Shown: one piece after another, positions 8,091-16,883 of the stretch
Position numbering within the stretch: position 1 is the first letter of the stretch
How the letters are laid out: the number at the start of each line of letters is the position of its first letter
From: Actinacidiphila glaucinigra
GTDB taxonomy: Bacteria; Actinomycetota; Actinomycetes; Streptomycetales; Streptomycetaceae
Direction: 5' to 3'
Length of the DNA: 64,000 nucleotides
NCBI RefSeq assembly: GCF_900188405.1
Contig: NZ_FZOF01000014.1
Location: forward strand, 1 to 64,000
Translations under genes and position numbers: made by a program
Notes under the pieces: generated by a model
Told to the model about the DNA's origin: nothing
Databases searched by the model: none
Seen by the model: the letters and a program-made list of their open reading frames with translations, nothing else

Positions 8091-8873
8091 GTGTCCAGCG
8101 ACCACATCTTCATCGGCGAGACCATCGGTACCGCTGTTCTGATCCTCCTCGGCGGCGGCGTCTGTGCGGCTGTCACCCTCAAGAGTTCCAAGGCCCGTAA
8201 CGCCGGCTGGGTGGCCATCACCTTCGGTTGGGGCTTCGCGGTCCTGGCCGGCGCCTACATCTCGGGTTCCCTCTCCGGCGCCCATCTGAACCCCGCCGTC
8301 ACGATCGGTCTTGCGATCGACAGCGGCGAGTGGAGCAAGGTCCCGGTCTACCTGGCCGGCCAGATGCTCGGCGCGATGATCGGCGCGACCCTGGTGTGGA
8401 TCACCTACTACGGCCAGTTCCAGGCCCATCTGACGGACGCCGAGATCACCGGCGGTCCGGGGGCGCAGGCCACCGCGGCGGCCGAGAAGCAGACCACGGG
8501 CCCCGGCCCCGTGCTGGGCATATTCTCCACCGGCCCCGAGATCCGCAACGTCGCGCAGAACCTCGCCACGGAGATCATCGGCACCTTCGTCCTGGTGCTC
8601 TTCATCCTGTCCCTCGGCCTCACCAAGGGCCTCGCGGTCTCCGGTACCGGCACCCTGATGGTCGCGCTGGTCGTGGTCGGCATCGGCCTCTCGCTGGGCG
8701 GGCCGACCGGATACGCCATCAACCCCGCACGCGACCTCGGTCCGCGCATCGTGCACGCCCTGCTGCCGCTGCCCAACAAGGGCGGCTCCGACTGGCGCTA
8801 CGCCTGGATACCCGTCGTCGGCCCGATCGTGGGTTCGGTCCTCGCGGCCGGCCTCTACAAGATCGCATTCTGA
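8091..8873 (+). CDS. glpF: Glycerol uptake facilitator GlpF (MIP/aquaglyceroporin)
   Basis: 260 residues with six membrane segments and both half-helix motifs (HLNPAVT and YAINPARD). The Asp after the second NPA motif (NPARD) is the aquaglyceroporin signature. It conducts glycerol across the cytoplasmic membrane. GTG 8091 has AAAGGAG six bases upstream. It is the first gene of the glpF-glpK-glpD operon, followed by glpK after 40 bp. Control is expected from GylR at the repeats about 110 bases upstream. Confidence 0.96.
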   Translation: MSSDHIFIGETIGTAVLILLGGGVCAAVTLKSSKARNAGWVAITFGWGFAVLAGAYISGSLSGAHLNPAVTIGLAIDSGEWSKVPVYLAGQMLGAMIGATLVWITYYGQFQAHLTDAEITGGPGAQATAAAEKQTTGPGPVLGIFSTGPEIRNVAQNLATEIIGTFVLVLFILSLGLTKGLAVSGTGTLMVALVVVGIGLSLGGPTGYAINPARDLGPRIVHALLPLPNKGGSDWRYAWIPVVGPIVGSVLAAGLYKIAF

Positions 8874-8913
8874 GAAGCAGCCCCCGACATCCCAAGGACC
8901 TGAGGAGCACACC

Positions 8914-10440
8914 GTGACCGACGCCCACACCACAGGCCCGTTCATCGCGGCCATCGACCAGGGCACCACGTCCTCACGCTGCATCATCTTCGACAAGGAC
9001 GGCCGGATCGTCTCGGTCGGCCAGAAGGAGCACGAGCAGATCTTCCCCAAGCCGGGGTGGGTCGAGCACGACGCGGCCGAGATCTGGACCAACGTGCAGG
9101 AGGTCGTCGAGGAGGCGGTCAGCAAGGCCGGCATCACCTCCGCCGACGTCAAGGCGATCGGCATCACCAACCAGCGCGAGACCACCGTCCTGTGGGACAA
9201 GAACACCGGCGAGCCGGTGCACAACGCCCTGGTCTGGCAGGACACCCGTACGGACGCGCTGTGCAAGGAGCTCGGCCGCAACGTCGGGCAGGACCGCTTC
9301 CGCCGCGAGACCGGCCTGCCGCTGGCCTCCTACTTCGCCGGACCGAAGATCCGCTGGCTGCTCGACAACGTCGAGGGCCTGCGCGAGCGCGCCGAGGCCG
9401 GCGAGATCCTCTTCGGCACCATGGACAGCTGGGTGATCTGGAACCTCACCGGCGGTGTCGACGGCGGGCACCACGTCACCGACGTGACCAACGCCTCCCG
9501 CACGCTGCTGATGAACCTGCACACCCTCGACTGGGACCAGAAGATCCTGGAGTCGATCGGCGTCCCCGCCGCGGTGCTGCCGGAGATCCGCTCCTCCGCC
9601 GAGGTGTACGGCTCCGCCGCGGCCGGGGCGCTGGCCGGTGTGCCGGTGGCCTCCGCGCTCGGCGACCAGCAGGCGGCCCTGTTCGGCCAGACCTGCTTCT
9701 CCGAGGGCGAGGCCAAGTCCACCTACGGCACCGGCACCTTCCTGCTGATGAACACCGGCGAGAAGCCGATCAACAGCTACAACGGCCTGATCACCACCGT
9801 CGGCTACCGCATCGGCGACCAGAAGCCGGTCTACGCCCTGGAGGGCTCGATCGCGGTCACCGGTTCGCTGGTGCAGTGGATGCGCGACCAGATGGGCCTG
9901 ATCAAGACCGCGGCCGAGATCGAGACCCTGGCCCTGTCCGTGGAGGACAACGGCGGCGCCTACTTCGTGCCGGCCTTCTCCGGCCTGTTCGCCCCGTACT
10001 GGCGTTCCGACGCCCGCGGTGTGATGACCGGCCTCACCCGCTACGTCACCAAGGCGCACATCGCCCGCGCGGTACTGGAGGCGACCGCCTGGCAGACCCG
10101 CGAGATCGTCGACGCGATGACCAAGGACTCGGGCGTGGAGCTCACCGCGCTCAAGGTCGACGGCGGAATGACCGCGAACAACCTGCTGATGCAGACCCTC
10201 GCCGACTTCCTGGACGCCCCCGTCGTGCGCCCGCTGGTCGCCGAGACCACGTGCCTGGGCGCGGCCTACGCCGCCGGTCTGGCCGTGGGCTTCTGGTCGG
10301 ACACCGACGAACTGCGCGCCAACTGGCGCCGGGCCGCCGAATGGACCCCCCGGATGGACGAGGACGCCCGCGACCGGGAGTACAAGAACTGGCTCAAGGC
10401 CGTCGAGCGCACCATGGGCTGGATCGAAGAGGAGAAGTGA
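8914..10440 (+). CDS. glpK: Glycerol kinase GlpK
   Basis: 508 residues, normal for GlpK. It phosphorylates glycerol to sn-glycerol-3-phosphate, trapping it in the cell and making the GylR inducer. The FGGY fold starts with the ATP-binding [15 protein letters not shown], the substrate residues in WQDTRT and the C-terminal signature [12 protein letters not shown] are present. GTG 8914 has GAGGAG six bases upstream. It sits between glpF and glpD in one operon; glpD starts 7 bp after its stop. Confidence 0.97.
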   Translation: MTDAHTTGPFIAAIDQGTTSSRCIIFDKDGRIVSVGQKEHEQIFPKPGWVEHDAAEIWTNVQEVVEEAVSKAGITSADVKAIGITNQRETTVLWDKNTGEPVHNALVWQDTRTDALCKELGRNVGQDRFRRETGLPLASYFAGPKIRWLLDNVEGLRERAEAGEILFGTMDSWVIWNLTGGVDGGHHVTDVTNASRTLLMNLHTLDWDQKILESIGVPAAVLPEIRSSAEVYGSAAAGALAGVPVASALGDQQAALFGQTCFSEGEAKSTYGTGTFLLMNTGEKPINSYNGLITTVGYRIGDQKPVYALEGSIAVTGSLVQWMRDQMGLIKTAAEIETLALSVEDNGGAYFVPAFSGLFAPYWRSDARGVMTGLTRYVTKAHIARAVLEATAWQTREIVDAMTKDSGVELTALKVDGGMTANNLLMQTLADFLDAPVVRPLVAETTCLGAAYAAGLAVGFWSDTDELRANWRRAAEWTPRMDEDARDREYKNWLKAVERTMGWIEEEK

Positions 10441-10447
10441 ACCGATC

Positions 10448-12058
10448 ATGACCACCCTGCAGCGCGTCCCGGCTCTCGGGACGCATCCGACCGCCGGCCG
10501 CAACCCGGGCCGCGCCGAGACCCGGGAACTGCTGAGCCGCGCCACCTACGACCTGCTGGTCGTCGGCGGCGGCATCCTGGGCACCTCCGTGGCATGGCAC
10601 GCCGCGCAGTCGGGGCTGCGGGTCGCGATGGTGGACGCCGGCGACTTCGCCGGCGCCACCAGCTCCGCCTCCTCCAAGCTCGTGCACGGCGGTCTGCGCT
10701 ACCTGCAGACCGGCGCGGTCAAGCTGGTGGCGGAGAACCACATGGAACGGCGGGTCCTGGCCAGGGACGTGGCTCCGCACCTGGTCAACCCGCTCACCTT
10801 CCACCTGCCGGTCTACCGGGGCGGCCCGGTCGGCGCCGCCAAGCTCGGGGCCGGCGTGTTCGCCTACTCGGCGCTGTCCGCCTTCGGCGACGGGGTCGGC
10901 AGGGTCATCTCCCCGGCCAGGGCGGCGGCCGCCAACCCCGCCCTGCGCACGGAGAACCTCAAGGCCGTCGCCGTCTACTACGACCACCAGATGAACGACT
11001 CGCGGATGGCGGTCATGACGGTGCGCGCCGCCGTCGAGGCGGGTGCCGTCGTCCTCAACCACGCCGAGGTCACCGGTCTTCGCTTCACGCACGGCCGGGT
11101 CACCGGCGCCGACCTGGAGGACCGCCTGGACGGCACCGAGTTCGGGGTCGACGCGCGGCTGGTCCTCAACGCGACCGGCCCGTGGGTCGACCACCTGCGG
11201 CGCATGGAGGACAAGGGCGCCGCCCCCAGCATCCGGCTCTCCAAGGGCGCCCACATCGTCCTGAAGCGCAAGGCCCCGTGGCGCGCCGCCATGGCCACCC
11301 CGATCGACAAGTACCGCATCACCTTCGCCCTGCCCTGGGAGGACCAGCTCCTGCTGGGCACCACCGATGAGGAGTACACCGGCGACCCGGCCGACGTGCG
11401 GGCCACCGAGGCCGACATCAGCCAGATCCTGGACGAGGCCGCCCACTCGGTGCGGGACGAGCACCTCTCCCGCGACCTGATCACCTACGCCTTCGCCGGC
11501 CTGCGGGTACTGCCCGGCGGCCCCGGCGGTGTGGAGAAGGCCAAGCGCGAGACCGTCGTCAGCGAGGGCAGCGGCGGCATGCTGTCGGTGGCGGGCGGCA
11601 AGTGGACGACGTACCGGCACATCGGCCGCACCGTGACGGCCAAGCTCGCCAAGCTGCCCGGCGGTCCGCTCACCGAGGACATGGAACCGCTGGACCGCCT
11701 GCCCAGGCGCATCCCGCTGCCGGGCGTCGCCAACCCCAACGCGGTCGCCCACCGGCTGCTGGTGGACCGGGAGCCGGGCCAGCGCCTCGACCCGCTGACG
11801 GCCCGCCATCTGGCCACCCACTACGGCGCGCTGTCCTTCGACATCGCCCGGCTGGCCAACGAGGACCCCGCGCTCGGTGAGCGGATCCACCCGGACGGCC
11901 CGGAGATCTGGGCCCAGGTCGTGTACGCCCGCGACCACGAGTGGGCGCAGACGGCGGACGACGTGCTGCGTCGCCGCACCACCCTGACGGTGCGCGGCCT
12001 GGACACCGCGGACGTCCGGGAGCGGGTCGAGTCACTGCTGGCCGGCCGGCGCGACTGA
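10448..12058 (+). CDS. glpD: Aerobic glycerol-3-phosphate dehydrogenase GlpD
   Basis: 536 residues. A flavoenzyme that oxidises glycerol-3-phosphate to dihydroxyacetone phosphate and feeds electrons to the menaquinone pool at the membrane. The FAD-binding VVGGGILGTS (Gly40-42), SSASSKLVHGGLRYL, the substrate region and AGGKWTTYR are all present. It follows glpK by 7 bp, with AGGAG inside the glpK tail serving as ribosome site. It ends the glycerol operon; a GC hairpin lies at the convergent junction. Confidence 0.97.
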   Translation: MTTLQRVPALGTHPTAGRNPGRAETRELLSRATYDLLVVGGGILGTSVAWHAAQSGLRVAMVDAGDFAGATSSASSKLVHGGLRYLQTGAVKLVAENHMERRVLARDVAPHLVNPLTFHLPVYRGGPVGAAKLGAGVFAYSALSAFGDGVGRVISPARAAAANPALRTENLKAVAVYYDHQMNDSRMAVMTVRAAVEAGAVVLNHAEVTGLRFTHGRVTGADLEDRLDGTEFGVDARLVLNATGPWVDHLRRMEDKGAAPSIRLSKGAHIVLKRKAPWRAAMATPIDKYRITFALPWEDQLLLGTTDEEYTGDPADVRATEADISQILDEAAHSVRDEHLSRDLITYAFAGLRVLPGGPGGVEKAKRETVVSEGSGGMLSVAGGKWTTYRHIGRTVTAKLAKLPGGPLTEDMEPLDRLPRRIPLPGVANPNAVAHRLLVDREPGQRLDPLTARHLATHYGALSFDIARLANEDPALGERIHPDGPEIWAQVVYARDHEWAQTADDVLRRRTTLTVRGLDTADVRERVESLLAGRRD

Positions 12059-12092
12059 CACCCCCGACCCGTGGGCCCGGGCGCCCCGGGGC

Positions 12093-12114
12093 GAGCGGAA
12101 GGACCTCCCCGCTC
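12093..12114. terminator. Hairpin between glpD and the convergent PEP-mutase-like gene
   Basis: GAGCGG (12093-12098) pairs with CCGCTC (12109-12114) over a 10-nt loop. It overlaps the stop codon of the minus-strand gene and lies 35 bases past glpD. Short stem, so moderate support. Confidence 0.45.
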
Positions 12115-12964
12115 ACCCCGGACGCCCGGGCCGCCGCGTTGACGGCGGGGCGTAGGCGGCCGCCAGGTCCTGGGCGTCGGCGTACGAGGGCAGGCCCGCC
12201 GGGAGCGGTGCGCCCTCCAGGGCGCGGCAGGCGCTGTCCACGGCGGCGTGGAGCGCGGCGCGGAAGAGCAGGGAGCCGGTGCTGACACGGCTCACCCCGA
12301 GGGCGGCGAGGCGGGACAGCCCCGGGCCGCCCTGCGGGAGCAGGACGTTGAGCGGGGCACCAAGGCCGTCGGCGAGCGCGGCGATGGCGCCCTCGTCGGC
12401 CAGGCCGGGCACGAAGATCCCGTCGGCGCCGGCCGCGAGGTAGGCGGCGGCGCGGCGGCGGGTCTCCTCCGCCCGCTCTGCCCGGTCGTCCGCCCGGTCG
12501 TCCTCGGCGGCGCCCAGCCAGTACGTATCGGTGCGGGCGTTGACGAAGAGCCCGGGAGCGGTGCGCTTCATGGCTGTGATCAGCTCGCACTGCAGGGCGG
12601 GGTCGGCCAGGCCCGCTCCCCCGGGGCGGCCGTCCTCGATGTTGACGCCGGCGACGCCCAGCCGTTCGAGGTCGGCGGCGAGTTCGGCGACGTCCTCGGG
12701 CGTGGCGCCGAAGCCGCCCTCGATGTCGACGCTGACCAGCACGGGCAGCCGGACGAGGTCGCGGGCGAGCCAGAGGGTCGTCTCCCGGGTGGCGCCGGCC
12801 GCGTCCGGCAGGCCCGCGGCGGCGGCCACGCCCAGGCTGGTGGTGCCGATCGCGGGAAAGCCGCGGGCGGCGAGGGCGGCCGCGGAGGCGCGGTCCCAGG
12901 CATTGGGCAGGAACAGCGGGCGGCCGGCCCGGTGGAGGGCGCGGAAGGCCTCGAAGCGGTTCAT
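12113..12964 (-). CDS. Isocitrate lyase / PEP mutase family protein
   Basis: 283 residues. The barrel pattern of the superfamily is clear: LFLPNAWDRASA, the metal-site segment VSVDIEGGFG, GVNIEDG, FVNARTDTYW and GADGIFVPGL. The isocitrate-lyase KKCGH loop is absent, so the reaction is probably cleavage or formation of a C-C or P-C bond in another 2-oxo acid or carboxyphosphonate-like substrate. ATG 12964 overlaps the stop of the upstream regulator by four bases (ATGA), so the two genes are translationally coupled. Substrate unknown. Confidence 0.88.
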   Translation of the reverse strand: MNRFEAFRALHRAGRPLFLPNAWDRASAAALAARGFPAIGTTSLGVAAAAGLPDAAGATRETTLWLARDLVRLPVLVSVDIEGGFGATPEDVAELAADLERLGVAGVNIEDGRPGGAGLADPALQCELITAMKRTAPGLFVNARTDTYWLGAAEDDRADDRAERAEETRRRAAAYLAAGADGIFVPGLADEGAIAALADGLGAPLNVLLPQGGPGLSRLAALGVSRVSTGSLLFRAALHAAVDSACRALEGAPLPAGLPSYADAQDLAAAYAPPSTRRPGRPG

Positions 12965-13686
12965 GCGGTGGGTGCCTCCAAGGCGTCGGGCGCGATGCCC
13001 AGGTGGGTGTGGAGAGCCGTACGGCCCCGCGCGGTGAGCTTCAGGGCCCGTCCGCTGCCGATGCGCACGCACCAGCCCGACGCGAGGGCGTGTCCGCACA
13101 GCGCGGCCCCGGCGACACCCGCGAGGTGCGGGCGGCGCTCGGTCCAGTCCAGGCAGGGCCGGGCGAGCGGGCGGCGGCCGGTGCGTGCGGCGGCGAGGTC
13201 GACACCGAGCCCGGTGAACCACTCCACGCCCTCGTCGGTGAGGGCGAAGCCGTTGCTCTGATCGAGCAGTCCGCGCCGGGTCAGGGCGTCGGTGACGAGG
13301 ATGCCGAGGCGTCCCGCGAGGTGGTCGTAGCAGGTCCGGGCGCGGGCCATGGCGCTCCCGGCGCCCGCCTGGGCGAGGGTGCGGGGCGCGGCGGGCGGCG
13401 GCCCGGCGTGCGCGGCGAGGTCCTCGACGAGCTGCGCGGTACGGGCGTCGGCGAGGCGTACGTAGCGGTGCCGGCCCTGGCGTTCCTCGGCGAGCAGCCC
13501 GCCCGCGACCAGCCGGCCGAGGTGCTCGCTGGCGGTCGAGGGCGCCACCCCCGCGTGCCGGGCCAGCTCCCCCGCGGTCCAGGCCCGGCCGTCGAGCAGC
13601 GCCAGGCACATCGCCGCCCGTGTCTCGTCCGCGAGGAGTGCCGCGAGGGCGGCGAGGGCACTTCCCGCGTGGTCGTCTCGCACCAT
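12961..13686 (-). CDS. ArsR-type winged-helix transcriptional regulator
   Basis: 241 residues with an ArsR-like winged helix in the first third (LADETRAAMCLALLDG, GELARHAGVAPSTASEHLGRLVAGGLL). A roughly 150-residue C-terminal region follows that contains a second helix-turn-helix-like segment (LTDALTRRGLLDQSNGFALTDEG). This two-part layout is common in actinobacteria and longer than classical ArsR. It has no CXC metal site. It is coupled by an ATGA overlap to the PEP-mutase-like gene and divergent from the GntR/ABC operon, so it likely controls its own operon. ATG 13686 is the best start; the ribosome site is weak. Confidence 0.82.
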   Translation of the reverse strand: MVRDDHAGSALAALAALLADETRAAMCLALLDGRAWTAGELARHAGVAPSTASEHLGRLVAGGLLAEERQGRHRYVRLADARTAQLVEDLAAHAGPPPAAPRTLAQAGAGSAMARARTCYDHLAGRLGILVTDALTRRGLLDQSNGFALTDEGVEWFTGLGVDLAAARTGRRPLARPCLDWTERRPHLAGVAGAALCGHALASGWCVRIGSGRALKLTARGRTALHTHLGIAPDALEAPTA

Positions 13687-13782
13687 GTCCCCAGGATGCG
13701 CCCCGGACGTTTCGGCGCACGCCGAAGTGTCGCGGGCGACCCCGCCGCCGCCCGCACCTTGACAGGACGTCAGCCGAAGCCC

Positions 13783-13814
13783 CACCCTTTCACCACTTGC
13801 TTAGTGAAAGGGTG
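13783..13814 (+). promoter_or_regulatory. 11-bp perfect inverted repeat, candidate GntR/YtrA operator covering the ribosome site
   Basis: CACCCTTTCAC (13783-13793) and GTGAAAGGGTG (13804-13814) are perfect inverted repeats around a 10-bp centre. The right arm supplies GAAAGGG, the only ribosome-binding sequence, eight bases before the ATG at 13823. A TTGACA hexamer lies at 13759-13764. As DNA it fits an autoregulatory operator of the adjacent GntR protein; as RNA the hairpin would hide the ribosome site. Confidence 0.75.
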
Positions 13815-13822
13815 TTTAGCGC

Positions 13823-14209
13823 ATGGTCGAGTTCCGCATCGACCGCCGCAGCGGTGTCGCCACGTACCTCCAGATCGTCCAGCAGACCAAACAGGCCCTG
13901 CGGCTGGGGCTCCTGGAGCCCGGTGACCGGCTGCCGACGGCGCGCGAGGTCGTCGAGGCGACCGCCGTCAACCCCAACACCGTGCTCAAGGCATACCGCG
14001 AGCTGGAGCGCGAGGGCCTGGTGGAGGCCCGCCGCGGCCTGGGCACCTTCGTCCAGAAGTCGCTGGGCGCGGGACCGGCCGACTCGCCGCTCGCGGGCGA
14101 ACTGACCGACTGGATGCGCCGGGCGCGCACCGCCGGGCTCGACCGCGAGGACGCCGCGGCGTTGTTCCAATCCGTGCTCGACCAGGAGTTCTCCGAGGGG
14201 GAGAGATGA
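13823..14209 (+). CDS. GntR family regulator, YtrA subfamily
   Basis: 128 residues. An N-terminal GntR winged helix (YLQIVQQTKQALRLG, PTAREVVEATAVNPNTVLKAYRELEREGLVE) is followed by only a short helical tail, which defines the YtrA subfamily. These proteins repress the ABC exporter operon in which they are encoded. The gene's last four bases (ATGA) are the start of the ATPase gene. The long palindrome over its promoter and ribosome site is the likely binding site. Inducer unknown; YtrA-type systems often respond to cell-envelope stress or antibiotics. Confidence 0.93.
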   Translation: MVEFRIDRRSGVATYLQIVQQTKQALRLGLLEPGDRLPTAREVVEATAVNPNTVLKAYRELEREGLVEARRGLGTFVQKSLGAGPADSPLAGELTDWMRRARTAGLDREDAAALFQSVLDQEFSEGER

Positions 14210-15114
14210 ACCGGCAAGAGGCCGCCGTCGAGGCGGCCGGGCTCGGCATGCGCTACGCGTGGGGCCGGGACCACGTACTGCGCGACTGCACCTTCCGGCT
14301 GCCCGCCGGCCGGATCTGCGCGCTCGTCGGACCCAACGGCGCGGGCAAGTCGACACTGCTCGCGCTCGCCGCGGGGCTGCTGCGCCCCACCGAGGGGCAG
14401 CTCCGCGTGTGCGGCACGACGCCCGGCGCCGCCCGCACACGGCTCGCCTACGTCGCCCAGGACAAGCCGCTCCACCCGCAGCTCACCGTGGCGGCGACGC
14501 TGCGGCTCGGCGCCGAGCTCAACCCGGGCCGCTGGGACCAGGATGCCGCCGAACGCGTCGCGTTCGGCAGCGGCCTGACGCCCGGTGCACGCGTCCGCGC
14601 CCTGTCCGGCGGGCAGCGCACCCGCGTGGCGCTCGCCCTGGCGCTGGGCAAGCGGGCCGAACTGCTGCTCCTGGACGAGCCGATGGCCGACCTCGACCCG
14701 CTCTCCCGCCACGAGCTGACCGGCGCCCTCATGGCCACGGCGGCGGAGCACGGCACCACCGTCGTGATCTCCTCGCACGTCGTCGCCGAACTGGACGGTG
14801 TCTGCGACCATCTGCTGCTGCTCGGCCAGGGCCGGGTCCGGCTGGCGGGCGACACCGACGACCTGCTGGCCGCGCACCGCCTGCTCACCGGCACCGGCGC
14901 GGACTTCGGGCCGCACACCGTCGTCGAGGAGCACCCCAACGGGCGCGGGCGCACCGCGCTGGTCCGCCCCGGCGGTGCGCTGGAGGGCGGCGACTGGCTG
15001 GTGGAGGAGCCCACCCTCGAGGAACTGGTCCTCGCCCATCTGCGCAACCCCGGGGCGCCCGCCCTGCTCACCGCCGACGCCACGCCCGCACGCCGCGAGG
15101 AGATCGCCGTATGA
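14206..15114 (+). CDS. ABC transporter ATP-binding protein
   Basis: 302 residues, one nucleotide-binding domain. Walker A GPNGAGKST, Q-loop (AYVAQD), signature LSGGQRTRV, Walker B LLLLDEP and the switch His (ISSHV) are intact. A roughly 80-residue C-terminal extension follows. It energises export through the membrane protein encoded next; starts and stops of gntR, this gene and the permease overlap by four bases each, so all three are translationally coupled. Cargo unknown. Confidence 0.95.
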   Translation: MNRQEAAVEAAGLGMRYAWGRDHVLRDCTFRLPAGRICALVGPNGAGKSTLLALAAGLLRPTEGQLRVCGTTPGAARTRLAYVAQDKPLHPQLTVAATLRLGAELNPGRWDQDAAERVAFGSGLTPGARVRALSGGQRTRVALALALGKRAELLLLDEPMADLDPLSRHELTGALMATAAEHGTTVVISSHVVAELDGVCDHLLLLGQGRVRLAGDTDDLLAAHRLLTGTGADFGPHTVVEEHPNGRGRTALVRPGGALEGGDWLVEEPTLEELVLAHLRNPGAPALLTADATPARREEIAV

Positions 15115-16061
15115 CCGCCGTCGCCCCCGCCCCCCGGCCGCCGTTCCTGCGCGGTCTGCCCTGGTCGGTGGTGCGGCTGCACCGTACGGCGCTGTGGCTG
15201 TGGATCGCCTTCGTGGCGGCCGGGACCGGCTGGCTCCTTCGCGCCCTGTGGCTGAGCGCGGGGGACGAACGGTACGACCCCGCCTGCGCCCCACGCTGCA
15301 TCGACCCGGAACCGTTCGACGCCTACATTCCCCTCCACCTGCAGGGCCGCGTGATGGCGATCCTTCCCCTCGCGGTCGCGGTGTTCGCCGGTGGCGCCCT
15401 TGTCGGCCGGGAACTGGAGCGGGGGACCGCCGCGCTCGCGTGGGTCCAGTCGGTCACCCCCACGCGCTGGCTCGCCACCAAGCTCGCCGTACCGGCCCTG
15501 CTGCTGACCGGCGGCACGACCGGCCTGACGCTGCTCTTCCGCCGGGTGTGGAGCACGGGCCACCCCGAGGACCGCCCCGGCTGGTACGAGAACGACATCT
15601 TCCTCTCCACCGGCCCGGTCCTGGTCGCCTACGTCCTGCTCGGTCTGGCACTGGGCGCCCTGGCCGGACTGCTGATGCGTCGCACTCTCAGTGGCCTCGG
15701 TCTCGCCTTCTTCGCGACCCTCCTGGTGTACGTCCTGCTCGCCATGGGCCGAACCCATCTGTGGCCGGCAACCCGGTGGACCGGCTTCGAGGCGGCCCGC
15801 CTGCCCGGCGACGCCGAACGGCTGGAGGTGGGCGTCATCACAGCCGCCGGGGAATCCGTGCAGGGTCCCGAGTGCAATCTGGACCAGCCCGGAGAATTCG
15901 ACCAGTGCCTAACGAACAACGAATACACGGACGTATACGCCGTGGGACACCCCGCCTCGCACTACTGGCCGCTGCAGCTCGTCGAGACCGGCATCGTGCT
16001 GGCCCTCGCCGCCCTCGCCTGCTGGGCCGCCTTCGCGCTGCTCCGCCGCCGGACGGCCTGA
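15111..16061 (+). CDS. ABC transporter permease
   Basis: 316 residues with about six membrane segments: one near residues 25-45, several in the middle (MAILPLAVAVFAGGALVG, LVAYVLLGLALGALAGLLMR, LAFFATLLVYVLLAMG) and one at the C-terminus. A large extracytoplasmic loop between the last two contains two cysteines (GPECNLDQ, DQCLTNN). Membrane half of the YtrA-type exporter; starts inside the ATPase stop codon (ATGA at 15111). The odd feature is the big polar loop before the last helix, which may recognise the cargo. Confidence 0.9.
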   Translation: MTAVAPAPRPPFLRGLPWSVVRLHRTALWLWIAFVAAGTGWLLRALWLSAGDERYDPACAPRCIDPEPFDAYIPLHLQGRVMAILPLAVAVFAGGALVGRELERGTAALAWVQSVTPTRWLATKLAVPALLLTGGTTGLTLLFRRVWSTGHPEDRPGWYENDIFLSTGPVLVAYVLLGLALGALAGLLMRRTLSGLGLAFFATLLVYVLLAMGRTHLWPATRWTGFEAARLPGDAERLEVGVITAAGESVQGPECNLDQPGEFDQCLTNNEYTDVYAVGHPASHYWPLQLVETGIVLALAALACWAAFALLRRRTA

Positions 16062-16115
16062 GCCAGGGCCGTAGGGTGATCCGCACAGCATCGTCCCGCC
16101 CGGCCCGGAGGCCCG

Positions 16116-16883
16116 ATGACCACGGATCAGCTGCCCATCTCCCGCATCCCGCGCACCGGGCTGCCCGCGCACGCGGTCGTCGTGGGCGATCCGGCGCGCT
16201 CGGCGGAGGTCGCCGCCCTGCTCACGGACGCGCGTGAGGTGTCGCACCATCGCGAGTACCGCACCTTCACCGGTACCTGGAGGGGCACCCCCGTCGTGGT
16301 GTCCTCGCACGGGGTCGGCGGGCCGGGCGCCATGTGCCTGTTCCAGGAGCTGGCGGAGGCCGGCGTCGGCACGATCCTGCGCCTCGGCACGGCCGGCGCC
16401 ATCCGCGCCGGCATAGGGGACGGCGACCTGGTGATCGCCGAGGCCGCGGTGCGGGACGACGGCGTGACGCAGCAGCTGCTGCCGCCGGAGTACCCGGCGT
16501 TCGCCGCGCCGGAGGCGGTGCTGGCGCTGCAGCGGGCGGCGCGTGCGGTGGGGGCGCCGCACCACCGGGGCGTGGTGTGGACGCGTGCGGCCTTCCAGCC
16601 GGGCTTCCTGCCGCTGCCCGGCGAGGCGTACGCGGCGGCCGGGATCGCGGCGATCGAGATGGAGCTGTCGGCGCTGCTGGTGCTGGCCTCGACGCGCGGG
16701 CTGGTGGCCGGCGGGGCGCTCGTCGTCGACGGCGCCAACGCCGACGACCTGGTCGACGTGGAGGCCACCGGCGGCTACGACCCGCACCGGGCGGTGGTCG
16801 CCGAGGGGGTCGCCCGCGGCAGCCGGGTAACGTTGGACGCCTTGCATCTGCTGGCCACCGAGTACGGAAGCGACGAGAAGTGA
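16116..16883 (+). CDS. Nucleoside phosphorylase (PNP/UDP family)
   Basis: 255 residues, the size of hexameric PNP-I type phosphorylases. Phosphate-site and fold motifs are visible: VVVGDPARS, SSHGVGGPGA, LRLGTAGAI and the base/ribose segment AAIEMELSALL, where the Glu-Met-Glu triad of uridine/purine nucleoside phosphorylases sits. It should cleave a nucleoside with phosphate to base plus ribose-1-phosphate. The stop codon overlaps the next start (GTGA at 16880). It is the first of four coupled genes. Base preference cannot be decided by eye. Confidence 0.88.
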   Translation: MTTDQLPISRIPRTGLPAHAVVVGDPARSAEVAALLTDAREVSHHREYRTFTGTWRGTPVVVSSHGVGGPGAMCLFQELAEAGVGTILRLGTAGAIRAGIGDGDLVIAEAAVRDDGVTQQLLPPEYPAFAAPEAVLALQRAARAVGAPHHRGVVWTRAAFQPGFLPLPGEAYAAAGIAAIEMELSALLVLASTRGLVAGGALVVDGANADDLVDVEATGGYDPHRAVVAEGVARGSRVTLDALHLLATEYGSDEK

